Shown in pieces: positions 12,750 through 22,276 of a stretch of 64,000 nucleotides of DNA. The notes below the pieces were generated by a model. It worked only from the letters and a program-made list of their open reading frames with translations, searched no databases and was not told where the DNA came from. The position numbers were made by a program, and so were the translations under genes. Within the stretch, counting starts at the first letter, position 1. Every line of letters begins with the position of its first letter. Source of the DNA: Tetraselmis striata (lineage: Eukaryota > Chlorophyta > Chlorodendrophyceae > Chlorodendrales > Chlorodendraceae). The DNA lies in contig VCJN01002593.1 in the NCBI GenBank assembly GCA_006384855.1, positions 62,001 to 126,000 on the forward strand, read 5' to 3'.

Positions 12750-15700
12750 TCACTCGCCATACACGCACATCTTCCCCTGCGACATCAGGTACCGGTACAC
12801 CCAGTGCTCGAAGCCCATCATGTGCGTGTCCAGCACCTTGAACGAGCGCTCAAAGTACTTGCCCGATGGCTTGGACGAGAAGCCGTAGAGGTCCACCCGC
12901 GTGCACAGGCCGGATGCCAAGACGGACAGCGGCCGGGAAAAGCCCCCGCTGGGGTGGTTCTTCCCCCCGGCGCCGGCCATCTTGTAAATCTTGCTGCGCT
13001 CGCGTATAAACTTGTTGCCGCCGCCCCTCTTGTTCACGATGAGCAGGTTCTTCCCCCTGTGGGGCGCATCAATCACGTCGGCACGCCGCAATTAGCGCAT
13101 CGGAAACAGACACCATACTATACAGCTTCCAGGGCCAGATGTGTATGATGCGGTGTTCAAGTATGCGACGGCTTAGCACCAAACAAAGCGCCTTCCGCAA
13201 CGTCCTCGCCTCCCAGCGCCACGGTCTTAGCTCCAACGTGTACCCGGCTTTAGACGGCGGACCAGCGCTACACAGCAATGGTCGCTGGCTTGCCAGGCGT
13301 GTGCGGTGCCGATACACAGCTGCGTGGCGGCCGACAGCTCGGAAACCACCACGTTCACTTCTGCCTGTCGCCGCCATGGTGGCCTGGTCAATCGCGCCCG
13401 GCAGTGTGCTCGCCGCCCACACCCGGGGAACCGATCCAATTGTGATTGAAGATTATATCGGTTTACCATACCAGTAAAGTACACTTCGCCCCGGGTCATT
13501 GGCCCAAGCCGCCCCAGCACTTGACCTCTCGCGGCAGCTGCAGTCGTTAGGTCTGGCATAGCCATTAGATCATTGCCTCATTCGAACCCCAAAGGGCTAA
13601 TGCATCAACCGGGTAAACCCAGGACACGCCCGGTCGGTACTGCCCGCAGTGAGAGACCTCTCCGTACAAGACACCTCCGCTGCACCGAGCAAGCAGTCAA
13701 CGAGGCCTGTCGGTTTGCCATGGGTCGATTTTGTCGACGCACTCAGGCGCAGCTCGAACACACCCCTTTGACTGAAGGCAACCACGCCGTTACGCCGCAA
13801 CGTAGCGTTACTAAACTTCCCGCGGTGCGTTTGGTTGGCCGAAGGGCGAGTTGCATCCCGCACTTGCCGGTTCCGTGTCGGGTCGGATGTCGCGCCACCG
13901 GGGCGAGCGGCGGCGCGCACCTGTGGCTCAACTCCTTTGGCAGGCGGTCGAGGCCCACCAGGAGGTCGTACATGAGCTCCGCCTCGCCGGCGCCCTTGAG
14001 CTTCATGTACTTGCCCTTCACCCACTGGACGCTCGTCGGGCGCTTGCCGACCGCCTGCGCCCACCCACACCCACAGCGTCGAAGTCAGTCGCTCCCCCCA
14101 CGCTGCCCAAGTCAGAGTCGGAATCTGCCCCCCGCACCCCTCCTTGCAGGTGGGCATGTCTGATGTGCGCTCGGGGCAAACACTTTGGCAAAGCCCTTCA
14201 CGGGCGTGTTGTGGCGAAAGATGGTGTCGTGGGCGTCGATCTCCGGGCCGCGCTTCCCCGCCAGCATGTTCTCCGAGTTGGCCACCAGCGCGCAGCTGCC
14301 CAGACTGCGCGGCTTGAGGTCCAGCAGGGCCGTGGTGCGCAGCTTCTCCCACTGCTCCCCCGTGACGTTCAGGGTCTTGAGCGCCTGCGTGCGCCACCAT
14401 GAGAACACGACATCAGAGTGCGCCATCCTCCAGTGGCAAGTCGCATATTCTAGGCATACATTCATGAGGCGAGAGCACCATCGGCCGCTGGGGCAAGTAA
14501 CTGAGTCTCAGCACGCCCGACCCGGGAAGCTGCCCTACCTGCGTTTTGGGAACCTGATACCCAAACCTTTCACCAAACTACAGGTGGTGGGAATCCAGGC
14601 GACATATTGGATACTTCATATTACATACCAATTCTTATTATATGAATTGTACTAAATATTTCATCGGACGGTGTTATATAATTCACTGTTGGGATTGTCA
14701 AATTGGGGGAAGGGGGGGGGGGGGGGGGGGTTTAGTCGGGTGGCTCTGCGCGTCCGATGGATATGATGTAAAAAAATGCGGTACATCACTGTCGTGGTAC
14801 TCCCGTGAGACACATATTAATGAAACTGGATACCACGAGGGTTCACAAAGCACGCGGCATGCGTTCATGAGGCGAGAGCATCATGGGCCGCTGGGGCAAG
14901 TAACTGAGTCTCAGCACGCCCGACCCGGGAAGCTGCCTTGCCTGCGTTTTGGGAACCTGATACCGAAAATCTTTCACCACATATATTTTATCGGACGGCG
15001 TTATGTAATTCACCGTTGCGATTGTCAAGTTGGGGGGGAAGGGGGGGTAGTTGGGTGCCTCAGGGCGTCTCGTGGATATAATGTAATACATTGCGGTACA
15101 ACACTGTCGTGGTACTCGTAAATATGATAAAAGTGGATACCACGAGGGTTCAGAAAGCACGGCGGCTTGGCTTGGCGCGCGCATGGCTGGCCGGCCTGCG
15201 AGTGCTCACCCCGGGACCGCCGTAGGTGAGGTTGAGCTGCGCGCAGTCTCGCGTCAGGAAAGTGCACCGATTCTGAAATACGGTCTCCACGCCGTCCACC
15301 TCCTCCTGCAGGCGGGCCGTCAAAGGGATGTCAGCAGCAGCTTCGTCTCACCCGGCAGCACGATTCTCAGGGTCAATGCAACCCAGGGGGGGTGCGGGGG
15401 CGCCTCACCGTGTACTTCCCCTCCGCCATGAGGTCCAGCACGCTCTGGATGTACTCCTGCTGCTTCTTGGGGGGGGCACCGCTGTCCAGCCCCTTCTTGG
15501 TGGGCTTGCCTGGGCACACGCTCGGGGCTTGCATCCACGTGGGGTCCTTCCGCAGCCGCCACCTGGGGTGCTCCAACACCTGCATCACGTGGCGCACGGC
15601 CTGTCAGCAGGAGTAGTCATGGGGCATGCTCCGGTATACGCTGCAACATGTGTACCGTGCGCGGGTGCCCCCACACTCGTAAGAAACTGGCAAATGATCG

Positions 15701-16604
15701 ACTTTTTGGGGGGTGCCTGATGTCACTTTCTTAGTTGCGCAACATGTGTAACATACTCCTTTGGTTTCCGGTGGGGGAAAGGCGGGCGCTTTCATACGAA
15801 TGCTTTTCAGTGCGTGCGTTGGCACCCGGACCATGTACCTGACGCAGAGTGTACCAGGACAACGGGCATAGGCTAATCAGGGCATGCTATGTTATGTACG
15901 GGTACCCGTAGGTAGCAAGCTAGGCAGGCAGGCACTCCCCAAGCACTGTGTTGAGGCACTGCTTGAGCCGCCACACATAATACCGAGCGGTCCCTGCTTG
16001 GTGACAGGGAACTGGTAAGAACCAGGAATATCACCAGAGCCATGCGTGCCATGCGCGCCGATAGTCGCCGTGACTTTACCCGGGGAACCACCGGCGCCCC
16101 GCTGCAGATTCCCGGCTGCTCGTTGTTGTACATACCCTGGACTTAATGCCGGCCAGCGGGCTACAGGTGCGCGGCGCACCTTGACGGGTCCCTCGTTGCT
16201 CATGTACCCGTAGTGCTGCCCGCTCCGCTCCACGGTCGCCATGTCGAAGGCCCCCTCCAGCATCGGTACAAAGGGGCTGTTGATTGGCGTAGCTTTGCGG
16301 CCGACGGCGTCGCTCCCCGCTGCGCCAGACTCCACCGCCGGTTTGCTGCCCGCTGCCCGGTTCTCCGCCTGCGGCATGGCTGTACTCAGTCAAAGGTAAA
16401 GGCTGAGTCACAGGGGCGGTGCGGTCGCGGGGCATGGTGCTTATGGTGAGGCCGAGGTTGCAAGCACTTACTGGCGCCTGGGTCGGCGCGCCGGAGTACC
16501 CCGAGATGCGGGCATTGATGGCTGCGGAACCAGCTGGAATGCCACACCGCACCAGTGTCAGCGCGGAACGTCAGGACGCAGACGCATCGCAGGGGCAGGC
16601 ACAC
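12750..16604 (-). CDS. GT29 sialyltransferase-like glycosyltransferase (7 exons, N-terminus uncertain)
   Basis: Glycosyltransferase family 29 normally moves a sugar from CMP-sialic acid or a related donor to glycans in the Golgi. Reconstructed exons (minus): 16378/9-16180, 15600-15409, 15305-15210, 15210 to 14384 intron, 14384-14184, 14054-13921, 13056-12750; all junctions are GT-AG and in frame, giving 375 residues from the ATG at 16377. An in-frame upstream exon ending at 16472 with a perfect GTAAGT donor adds a short hydrophobic Cys/Leu/Val stretch. That could be a type II signal anchor, but its start codon was not found. Motif L begins at Cys193 (CALVANSE...EIDAHD), motif S is PSGGF...C325, motif III is KYFE, and motif VS is His352-x4-Glu357, so the family signatures are complete. 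Cys193 and Cys325 would form the conserved disulfide. Family assignment is firm; the acceptor, and whether the donor is CMP-sialic acid or CMP-Kdo-like, are unknown. Confidence 0.85.
13476..13705 (-). mobile_element. tRNA-derived SINE, copy A (inside GT29 intron)
   Basis: Read on the minus strand it has a tRNA-like head (A-box-like TCGGTGCAGCGG, then a hairpin around GTACGGAGAG) and a body shared with 16905-17165 and 45165-45450. The body includes CCCGGTTGATGCATT, GGGGTTCGAATGAGGCAATG, and GAGAGGTCAAGTGCTGGGGC. It lies in the intron between the 13921 and 13056 exon ends, in the same orientation as the host gene. Confidence 0.7.
14459..15125. repeat. Diverged duplication inside a GT29 intron
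   Basis: The segment starting ATGAGGCGAGAGCA at about 14463 recurs at about 14868. It continues for over 100 bp through CTGAGTCTCAGCACGCCCGA, and the following segment (CATCGGACGG...ATTCACYGTTG, then a G-rich run) also recurs. The first copy has a 19-nt poly-G tract (14712-14730); the second has a shorter G-rich run. It looks like a tandem duplication of roughly 400 bp within the 14385-15209 intron. Confidence 0.7.
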
Positions 16605-18271
16605 AAGCCCTTCCTATCATCGATGTACCATAGGCACCTTCCGTAAGATATCCAAAAGCCCGGTCGCGCTGCATCTCATCATCATGCATCACGTGCTGCT
16701 ATACCGGGGACAGGCCGGGGATGCAGAATAGACATGCAATCAGCGGCGGCTGGGGACATACCGCTCGCTCTCTTACGCAGTCCGTATCGCCCATACCGGC
16801 TGTTCTCTACCACCCTCTTCATACGGATACTGTATGCATACGGACGATACATTTATATGCGGATTACAGGTTCTATATACACCCGGAGCAGGTACCGCCG
16901 GTAACATTCCTTGTCCGCTCGGTTGCTGAGCGGTCGTCTCGTACGCGAGAGGTCCCGCTATCGAATCCTGGCCGATGAATTTTCGGCAATTTCGTTCCGG
17001 CGTGTCCTGGCTGGGTTTCCCCGGTTGATGCATTAGCCCTTCGGGGTTCGAATGAGGCAATGGTCTACGGGCTATGCCAGACCGACGACTGCAGTTGGCG
17101 CAAGAGGTCAAGTGCTGGGGCGGCTTTGGCCGATGTCCCGCGGGGCGAACTTTCCTGTACTTTTAGGTACCGCCGGTATTGGTCCTCGTACTGGTACCCA
17201 GGTCGCCCGGTGTATTCAACACCTATAATTCTACGACTGCTGCAGCAAGTAGCGCAGCGTCAGCAGGGAGTAGAATAACTGTGGTAGCGACCAGTAGGTT
17301 CCCGCACCGGCGTCACTACTGGTCATTTTGTCTCAGCTACGCGGAAGGGTGTTGGGACGTGACACTGCACTGCGACGCGTATTTTTTGTTTGCAGCAGGG
17401 TCACATAAGGCACAGCGCAGAGCTTTTCGGGGGCCAAAAAAAACCCGCATTCGCAGCCTTTCGCCCGTCGGCGAATTTCGATATGGTTTCGGAGCACCGC
17501 CGGCGCAGCTACCGTCGCCAGCTACCCAAGCTGCATGCATCCATGCTGATGGCTTGTTAATCTATTATTACATGCTTGGCATGCATGTTGTCCCATGGCA
17601 TGGCTTCATTAACATGATAGAAAATAATGAGTACCGTACAGTAGGTTGGGGCGGATTTCACCCCCAACATGGAGGCATCGCAATGTAGATAGATGCTAGT
17701 GCGGTAGGTCAATGACATATGCCAGCAACGCTGAATGTTTGCATATTGTTCAGGAACATTATGTACCCCTGTAAAGTTCAGGCTGTTGGGGAAAGCGAAT
17801 TGTCTGCTCTCCGTCGAATTTTGCTCGGTTTTTTCTCGCCCCCTGGACAATACTGGCAACAGTGAGACCCATGCAGCGTCTGCGGCGGTCGTTTACGCAG
17901 CGATCCGGTAGAATTCTGCTCGTCTAATTGCGGATGACGAGATGGACAGTGCCGGTTGTGATCATGGTGGTTGCGAATGAAGTAGTATTGGCACATGCTA
18001 ACACGGTAACATGTGCATGGTACAACATGTTGCCCGTGTCCCTGCTGATCTGCACGCGCCAGGCGTCTGATGTGCAAGGGCATTCATCCTGCTAAGGAAG
18101 GAGGAACTGGGGCGAGTATGTCCACCTCGATAAAGATTGCTCAAGATGACCATGTGCATGATAGAGCCTCAGCTCGGACCGGAATCGTGTCTTATGTGCT
18201 CAATGCCTAGCGAGTCGACCCAGCATGCTTGACCAGGGGAGCATCCGAAAGCAGATAGCAGTTGCACTGGC
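16605..18271. other. Intergenic stretch between GT29 and TPR genes
   Basis: Contains SINE copy B (16905-17165). Remaining frames are short and show no recognisable domain. Confidence 0.5.
16905..17165 (+). mobile_element. tRNA-derived SINE, copy B
   Basis: The head at about 16917-16975 resembles a tRNA: A-box-like TTGCTGAGCGGT, a variable hairpin around CGTACGCGAGAG, and a B-box-like ATCGAATCC. It is followed by the same body as copies A and C (CCGGTTGATGCATTAGCCCT, GGTTCGAATGAGGCAATGG, GCAAGAGGTCAAGT). Such a layout is typical of RNA polymerase III-transcribed SINEs mobilised by LINE machinery. Confidence 0.7.
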
Positions 18272-19969
18272 CTAGCTGGGGTTGCCACCCTTTGCAGCAA
18301 TCTTTCTATCAACCAGCGCGAGCATGTCGTGAGCCGAGTCTGCCTTAGGATGCATATTCCCAAACTTCACGTCATACACAGCACAAGCTCGGGAAAACAT
18401 GGCACGCGCACCAACCAAGTCCCCCTTGCAATACAGGTTTGACGCCAGCATCGTCATGGCTTCTGTCGTATCAGGGTGCTCCTCACCCAACGCACGCTGG
18501 CGTACATCCAGGACCTGGCGGAGCGTGCACTCCGCGCCGTCCATGTCATCCATCTCCTCGTACAGAGTGGCCATGTTTGCCATACACAGAGCCACCTGGG
18601 GATGTAACTCGCCCAGGGCTGCATGGTATGTTCTGACAGACGCTTTCATGAGCTCCAAAGCCTCATTGAGGACGCCTTTATCCTTGGCCAGGAGTGCCAT
18701 GTTATTGAGCCCTTCAGCCAAGTCAGCATGGTCTTCGCCCAGCAGCTCTCGGCGTGCCTCAAGCGAACGGGCAAAGAGAGTCTCCGCGGCTGCTAGCTCT
18801 CCTTTGGACTGAAGCACAAGGGCCAGATCATTCATGGTCTCAGCAGTTTCCCGGTGGTTTACTCCCAGCAGGCGCTCCTCAGCCTCCAGGCTCGCCTGAA
18901 GCATGCCCTCGGCTTCACCATCTCTCCCAAGGCGGGACAGTATCCACCCCAAGCGGTGCATGCTCTCGGCAGTATCCGCGTGATTGTCGCTCAGCATGTC
19001 TCGCCGGACTTGGAGAGCAGAATGTGCAAGCGCCTGAGCTTCTGCGTAGTGGCCACCCCCTTCCAGCACACCGGCAGCAATATGATCAGCGCGGGCGCGT
19101 TGCAGCTTGTCCTTGCAGGCAATCCCCATGGCTGCAACCGCCTTAGCCAACGCATCCTTCAGCACGGTGTTGAACTTGATAATGCCGACATCCGCGTCGA
19201 TAGATGCCAAGATAGCGTCCTTATCCTCTGGCTGGAAGGCCGTCGCTTCCCGCACGTCGATGTTGAACATGACATCACTCACAGCCTTGACAGCATCCCG
19301 GGTCGACACCTCATCGTCAAGGAGCACATAGGGAAGAATAACAAGCTTGCCTGTGTCGCTGTTTCCGCCTGCTGTTGTAGCTGTGTGGTACTCCAAAAGG
19401 CACCATGCGCGGGTGAAGCACACCCCCTGGGCATCGATCACCACCAGTGTCTGCGCCGTGGTAGTGGATACCGTGGTCGACAGGGTTGCGAGATCGTCTG
19501 CCATCTCAGAAAAGCTCATGTGCTGGTTGAAGGCGAAGATGTCCAGCCATACCAACTCCTCCTCGTGGCCTGCGAAATGCTTGGCCAGGCAGAGTACAAG
19601 CTCCTTGAAGGGCCGGTGCCAGGTGTGAGAGATAAACGAGCGAGGTCTCCCTGTCTTGACCCAGCCATGCTCCACCAGGCAGCAGCGCTGTGCCAATGTG
19701 TCCGGCTTCACGATCTCCTCCACTAGCTGCTTTGTGGTGAAATTCTTCTCGTTGAGCACTTCACATGCCCTTCGATACAAGTCTAGTACGCAACGCACAC
19801 TCACGCCACGCTCCGAAGGGTTGTCTTGCAAGGGTTGTAGCCGTATGCAATCCGGCTTTGCCTGGGTGCTGCCTGAAGACGACGCCGCCGGCGTGGCCGG
19901 GCTCAGCGGGTCTTCGGATCCCTGCGCCCCTACTCTTGCGCCAAGGCCTTTTGAGCAGCAGCCTCCCAT
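18272..19969 (-). CDS. N-myristoylated TIR-like domain plus kinesin-light-chain-type TPR protein
   Basis: Intronless 565-residue frame. It opens with MGGCCSKG, a good N-myristoylation signal with adjacent Cys for palmitoylation, suggesting membrane tethering. Residues about 108-235 form an alpha/beta region with SFISHTWHRPF (111-121), LVWLDIFAFNQH (139-150) and FTRAWCLLEY (185-194). This TIR-like pattern recurs in large uncharacterised algal and protist families. Residues about 305-555 are five to six 42-residue TPRs of kinesin-light-chain/NB-less receptor type (LGxxHxxxAxxxxxLAxxxxxxG). There is no nucleotide-binding domain between the two parts. The start is the first ATG of the frame and gives the acylation motif. 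Function is unknown; by architecture a signalling or sensing adaptor is plausible, but this is inference. Lack of introns, unlike its neighbours, may mean retro-duplication. Confidence 0.8.
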   Translation of the reverse strand: MGGCCSKGLGARVGAQGSEDPLSPATPAASSSGSTQAKPDCIRLQPLQDNPSERGVSVRCVLDLYRRACEVLNEKNFTTKQLVEEIVKPDTLAQRCCLVEHGWVKTGRPRSFISHTWHRPFKELVLCLAKHFAGHEEELVWLDIFAFNQHMSFSEMADDLATLSTTVSTTTAQTLVVIDAQGVCFTRAWCLLEYHTATTAGGNSDTGKLVILPYVLLDDEVSTRDAVKAVSDVMFNIDVREATAFQPEDKDAILASIDADVGIIKFNTVLKDALAKAVAAMGIACKDKLQRARADHIAAGVLEGGGHYAEAQALAHSALQVRRDMLSDNHADTAESMHRLGWILSRLGRDGEAEGMLQASLEAEERLLGVNHRETAETMNDLALVLQSKGELAAAETLFARSLEARRELLGEDHADLAEGLNNMALLAKDKGVLNEALELMKASVRTYHAALGELHPQVALCMANMATLYEEMDDMDGAECTLRQVLDVRQRALGEEHPDTTEAMTMLASNLYCKGDLVGARAMFSRACAVYDVKFGNMHPKADSAHDMLALVDRKIAAKGGNPS

Positions 19970-20862
19970 GCCGGCACTGTTGCGCTGAGGATCCTATAGA
20001 GTATCCAGTTGTGAACGTCCCGCCGGTGCGGTGAAATGGCGTGGCGCCCGCTTGGCACCGTCCGATGGCTGTCAGCTTGAGACGATACCTGTGCGCGGTT
20101 GCGCGGGAGCAATGCATGGAATCAGCCAATGCAATCGATTGTGCGCTACCAACTACAGGCCGGCAGTAGTGTCGCATCAGCGCGTCTCGGTCTGGCGCTG
20201 CGGCGCTTTACCTGAGGGCGAACAAGCCGCTCCTCGTCGCGCAAACCACGTGCTGTGGCAAGACTCGCAACGGGCGGGGTCCAGCCAGCGGTGGCGACTT
20301 CGCGGCGGTTACAACCCGCGGTCAGCGGCCATGACTGCGACTGCAGGCGAAATCGACAGCTGGTCGCAGAATGAAGCACGCCATGAACGTACACATAATC
20401 AGCTTGATGTTGGCCATCTAGGTACCGGTGGGGAGATGCGCTGCTGTCACCCGATTGGCAGCATGCGCAGCAGCGTGCTGCGCGCGCCATCATTATACCA
20501 GGACTGAAGTAGCAGCACACTGTACCAGGTATGGGTATGGGTACTATGGGTACTTGTACTACAAGCACTCCTGATATTTATACGTCCAGGTAGTTCAGCA
20601 TCACGCCACATCGGTGTGGGTGAGGATGACTCATTTTTACTACGGGCATATATGTAATTATATGAGCTGGCTGTAAAAGCGATACACCAGGAAATCACCG
20701 AAAAGGCAATAATAATAGGAAACACCGACTATTTTACCACCGGTACCCGTACCCGTACTCCTGCAGTACACTGCTTAAATAGTATATACTAAAAGATCAA
20801 CACGCACAGCAATCCGCCCGGCATCCAATATACTGCTACCCGTACCGTAGCGCGTTGTTTAA
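19970..20862. other. Intergenic 5' flank of the TPR gene
   Basis: No gene recognised. It presumably contains the promoter of the minus-strand TPR gene. Short GTACCC/GGTACC repeats occur at 20520-20760. Confidence 0.4.
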
Positions 20863-21718
20863 GGCCTGTATGACACGGGACGTGCTCTACCGGTAGACCG
20901 CTCTACCGCCGTAATTTCTACACGCACAGCGCGCCACGTCGCAAAAAGTGCAATTCGGCCGTACAGCGGTCACCCCTAGAGCGGTAGACCGGTCTAGCAT
21001 TTCGGCTGTAGGGTGGCATCGGTAGCTACCGATACCACCCCCCGCCCTACCGCTCTACCGCTCTACTGCTATATTTTGAACGCGGCACCCTGTCGCTGGC
21101 GAATCCACCTTCATCGTGCTACCTCTCGCCCGCCGCTCCCTGTAGTCCCACCGAAACTTCGCGCGGGCGGTACACGGACTCCACGCCTCACGGCCATGGC
21201 TGCATGCGCGCCCGGAATCGCCCCGCAAGGCACCAGGGGCGGCCGGTCAAGCGGCCAGTCAAGGTGTCTGGATCCTTTCGGGCGCCGTAGGCGCCGGCGG
21301 GCGCCATACATGCCGTTGTCCCAGCGGCACGACTCGCCCTCCGGTGCGCCCAGCGGGGCGCTGCCTCCTAGCATGTTTCGACCGGAAGGGCATCGCCCCG
21401 CTGGCCTCGCTGACCCGTCTCCATTGGATCTCATGTCGCGGGCGGAAAGCGCTCACCCGACTGAGCCCAGGAGACCGAGCAGCAAGCAAGTGCGGCTGGT
21501 CCTACGATGCTCGGTAGGGCGGTAGCGGCTATTTTGACCGGTAGAGCTGTTCCCGTGTCATACCGTTTTGAGGGCTCAAAAAGGAACTGAAAAAGTGAAA
21601 ATACTACATGGTGATTGGCTAGTCGCCGTTTGCTTTTTGCGACGTGGCGCGCTGTGCGTGTAGAAATTACGGCGGTAGAGCGGTCTACCGGTAGAGCACG
21701 TCCCGTGTCATACAGGCC
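20863..21718. mobile_element. Non-autonomous DNA transposon with 86-bp TIRs (PIF/Harbinger-like)
   Basis: Termini 20863-20948 and 21633-21718 are inverted copies; by eye all 86 positions match. They begin GGCCTGTATGACACGG. The flanks are TAA on both sides (20860-20862 and 21719-21721), matching the 3-bp TWA target duplication of PIF/Harbinger elements. The 856-bp element encodes no recognisable transposase. Its interior repeats CTCTACCGCTCTACC-type strings, and a 170-codon open frame at 21013-21525 looks like chance GC-rich openness. Identical TIRs suggest a recent insertion. Confidence 0.85.
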
Positions 21719-21721
21719 TAA

Positions 21722-22276
21722 GCCGCCGCGGAATCAGCAATGATCAATGACATAATCCCATGCATTATGGATATTCCTTAGCGGTAGTTCGATAGCATTT
21801 ATATTACGGACTACACCTGTAGTTCGCGACATCGTACTCGCTTTACATCGCTACGTCTAGTCGCCAAGGATCCTGCAGGCCGGGTACCTGCAGGTACCGC
21901 CGATCAGCGACTGCTGGGGATGAATCCATAGTCGTCGCTACAGGTAGGGCCTGAGGATCATGTGATGTGCAGGAGATTTACTGGGATGCGGCGGAGTTGT
22001 CGTCCGCCTGGTCGTCGTCTACAGGTACTGGCTCGTCGCCGTAGTCGTCCGCGCGGTCTTGCGCGCTGCTGCCGCCGTGAGCGCGCGCCGCGCCCCGTGT
22101 CCGTAGTCGTCATCCCGCCGGCACTACTGGCGAGTACGAGCACGAGGTACTGCCGACCCTACACGGTATCATTTCCGGCGGCATGCCGGCTGCGTTCGCA
22201 GCCGTCACTCAATATTTTGGCAGCACAACACAAGAAGCTGAGACGCTCATAGGAAGCATTCCGAGACAGGGCTCGC
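21722..22276. other. Intergenic 5' flank of the metallopeptidase-like gene
   Basis: No gene recognised. It presumably holds the promoter of the plus-strand gene that starts at 22277. Confidence 0.4.

Noticed and set aside
13083..13920. Extra coding exon in the GT29 gene between 13083 and 13920
   Set aside because: The 13921 donor and 13056 acceptor join in phase and give continuous GT29 sequence; the stretch between holds a SINE.
21013..21525. Transposase candidate in the TAA-flanked element
   Set aside because: The 170-codon frame is Pro/Arg-rich without DDE or helix-turn-helix features, and the complementary strand is equally open.
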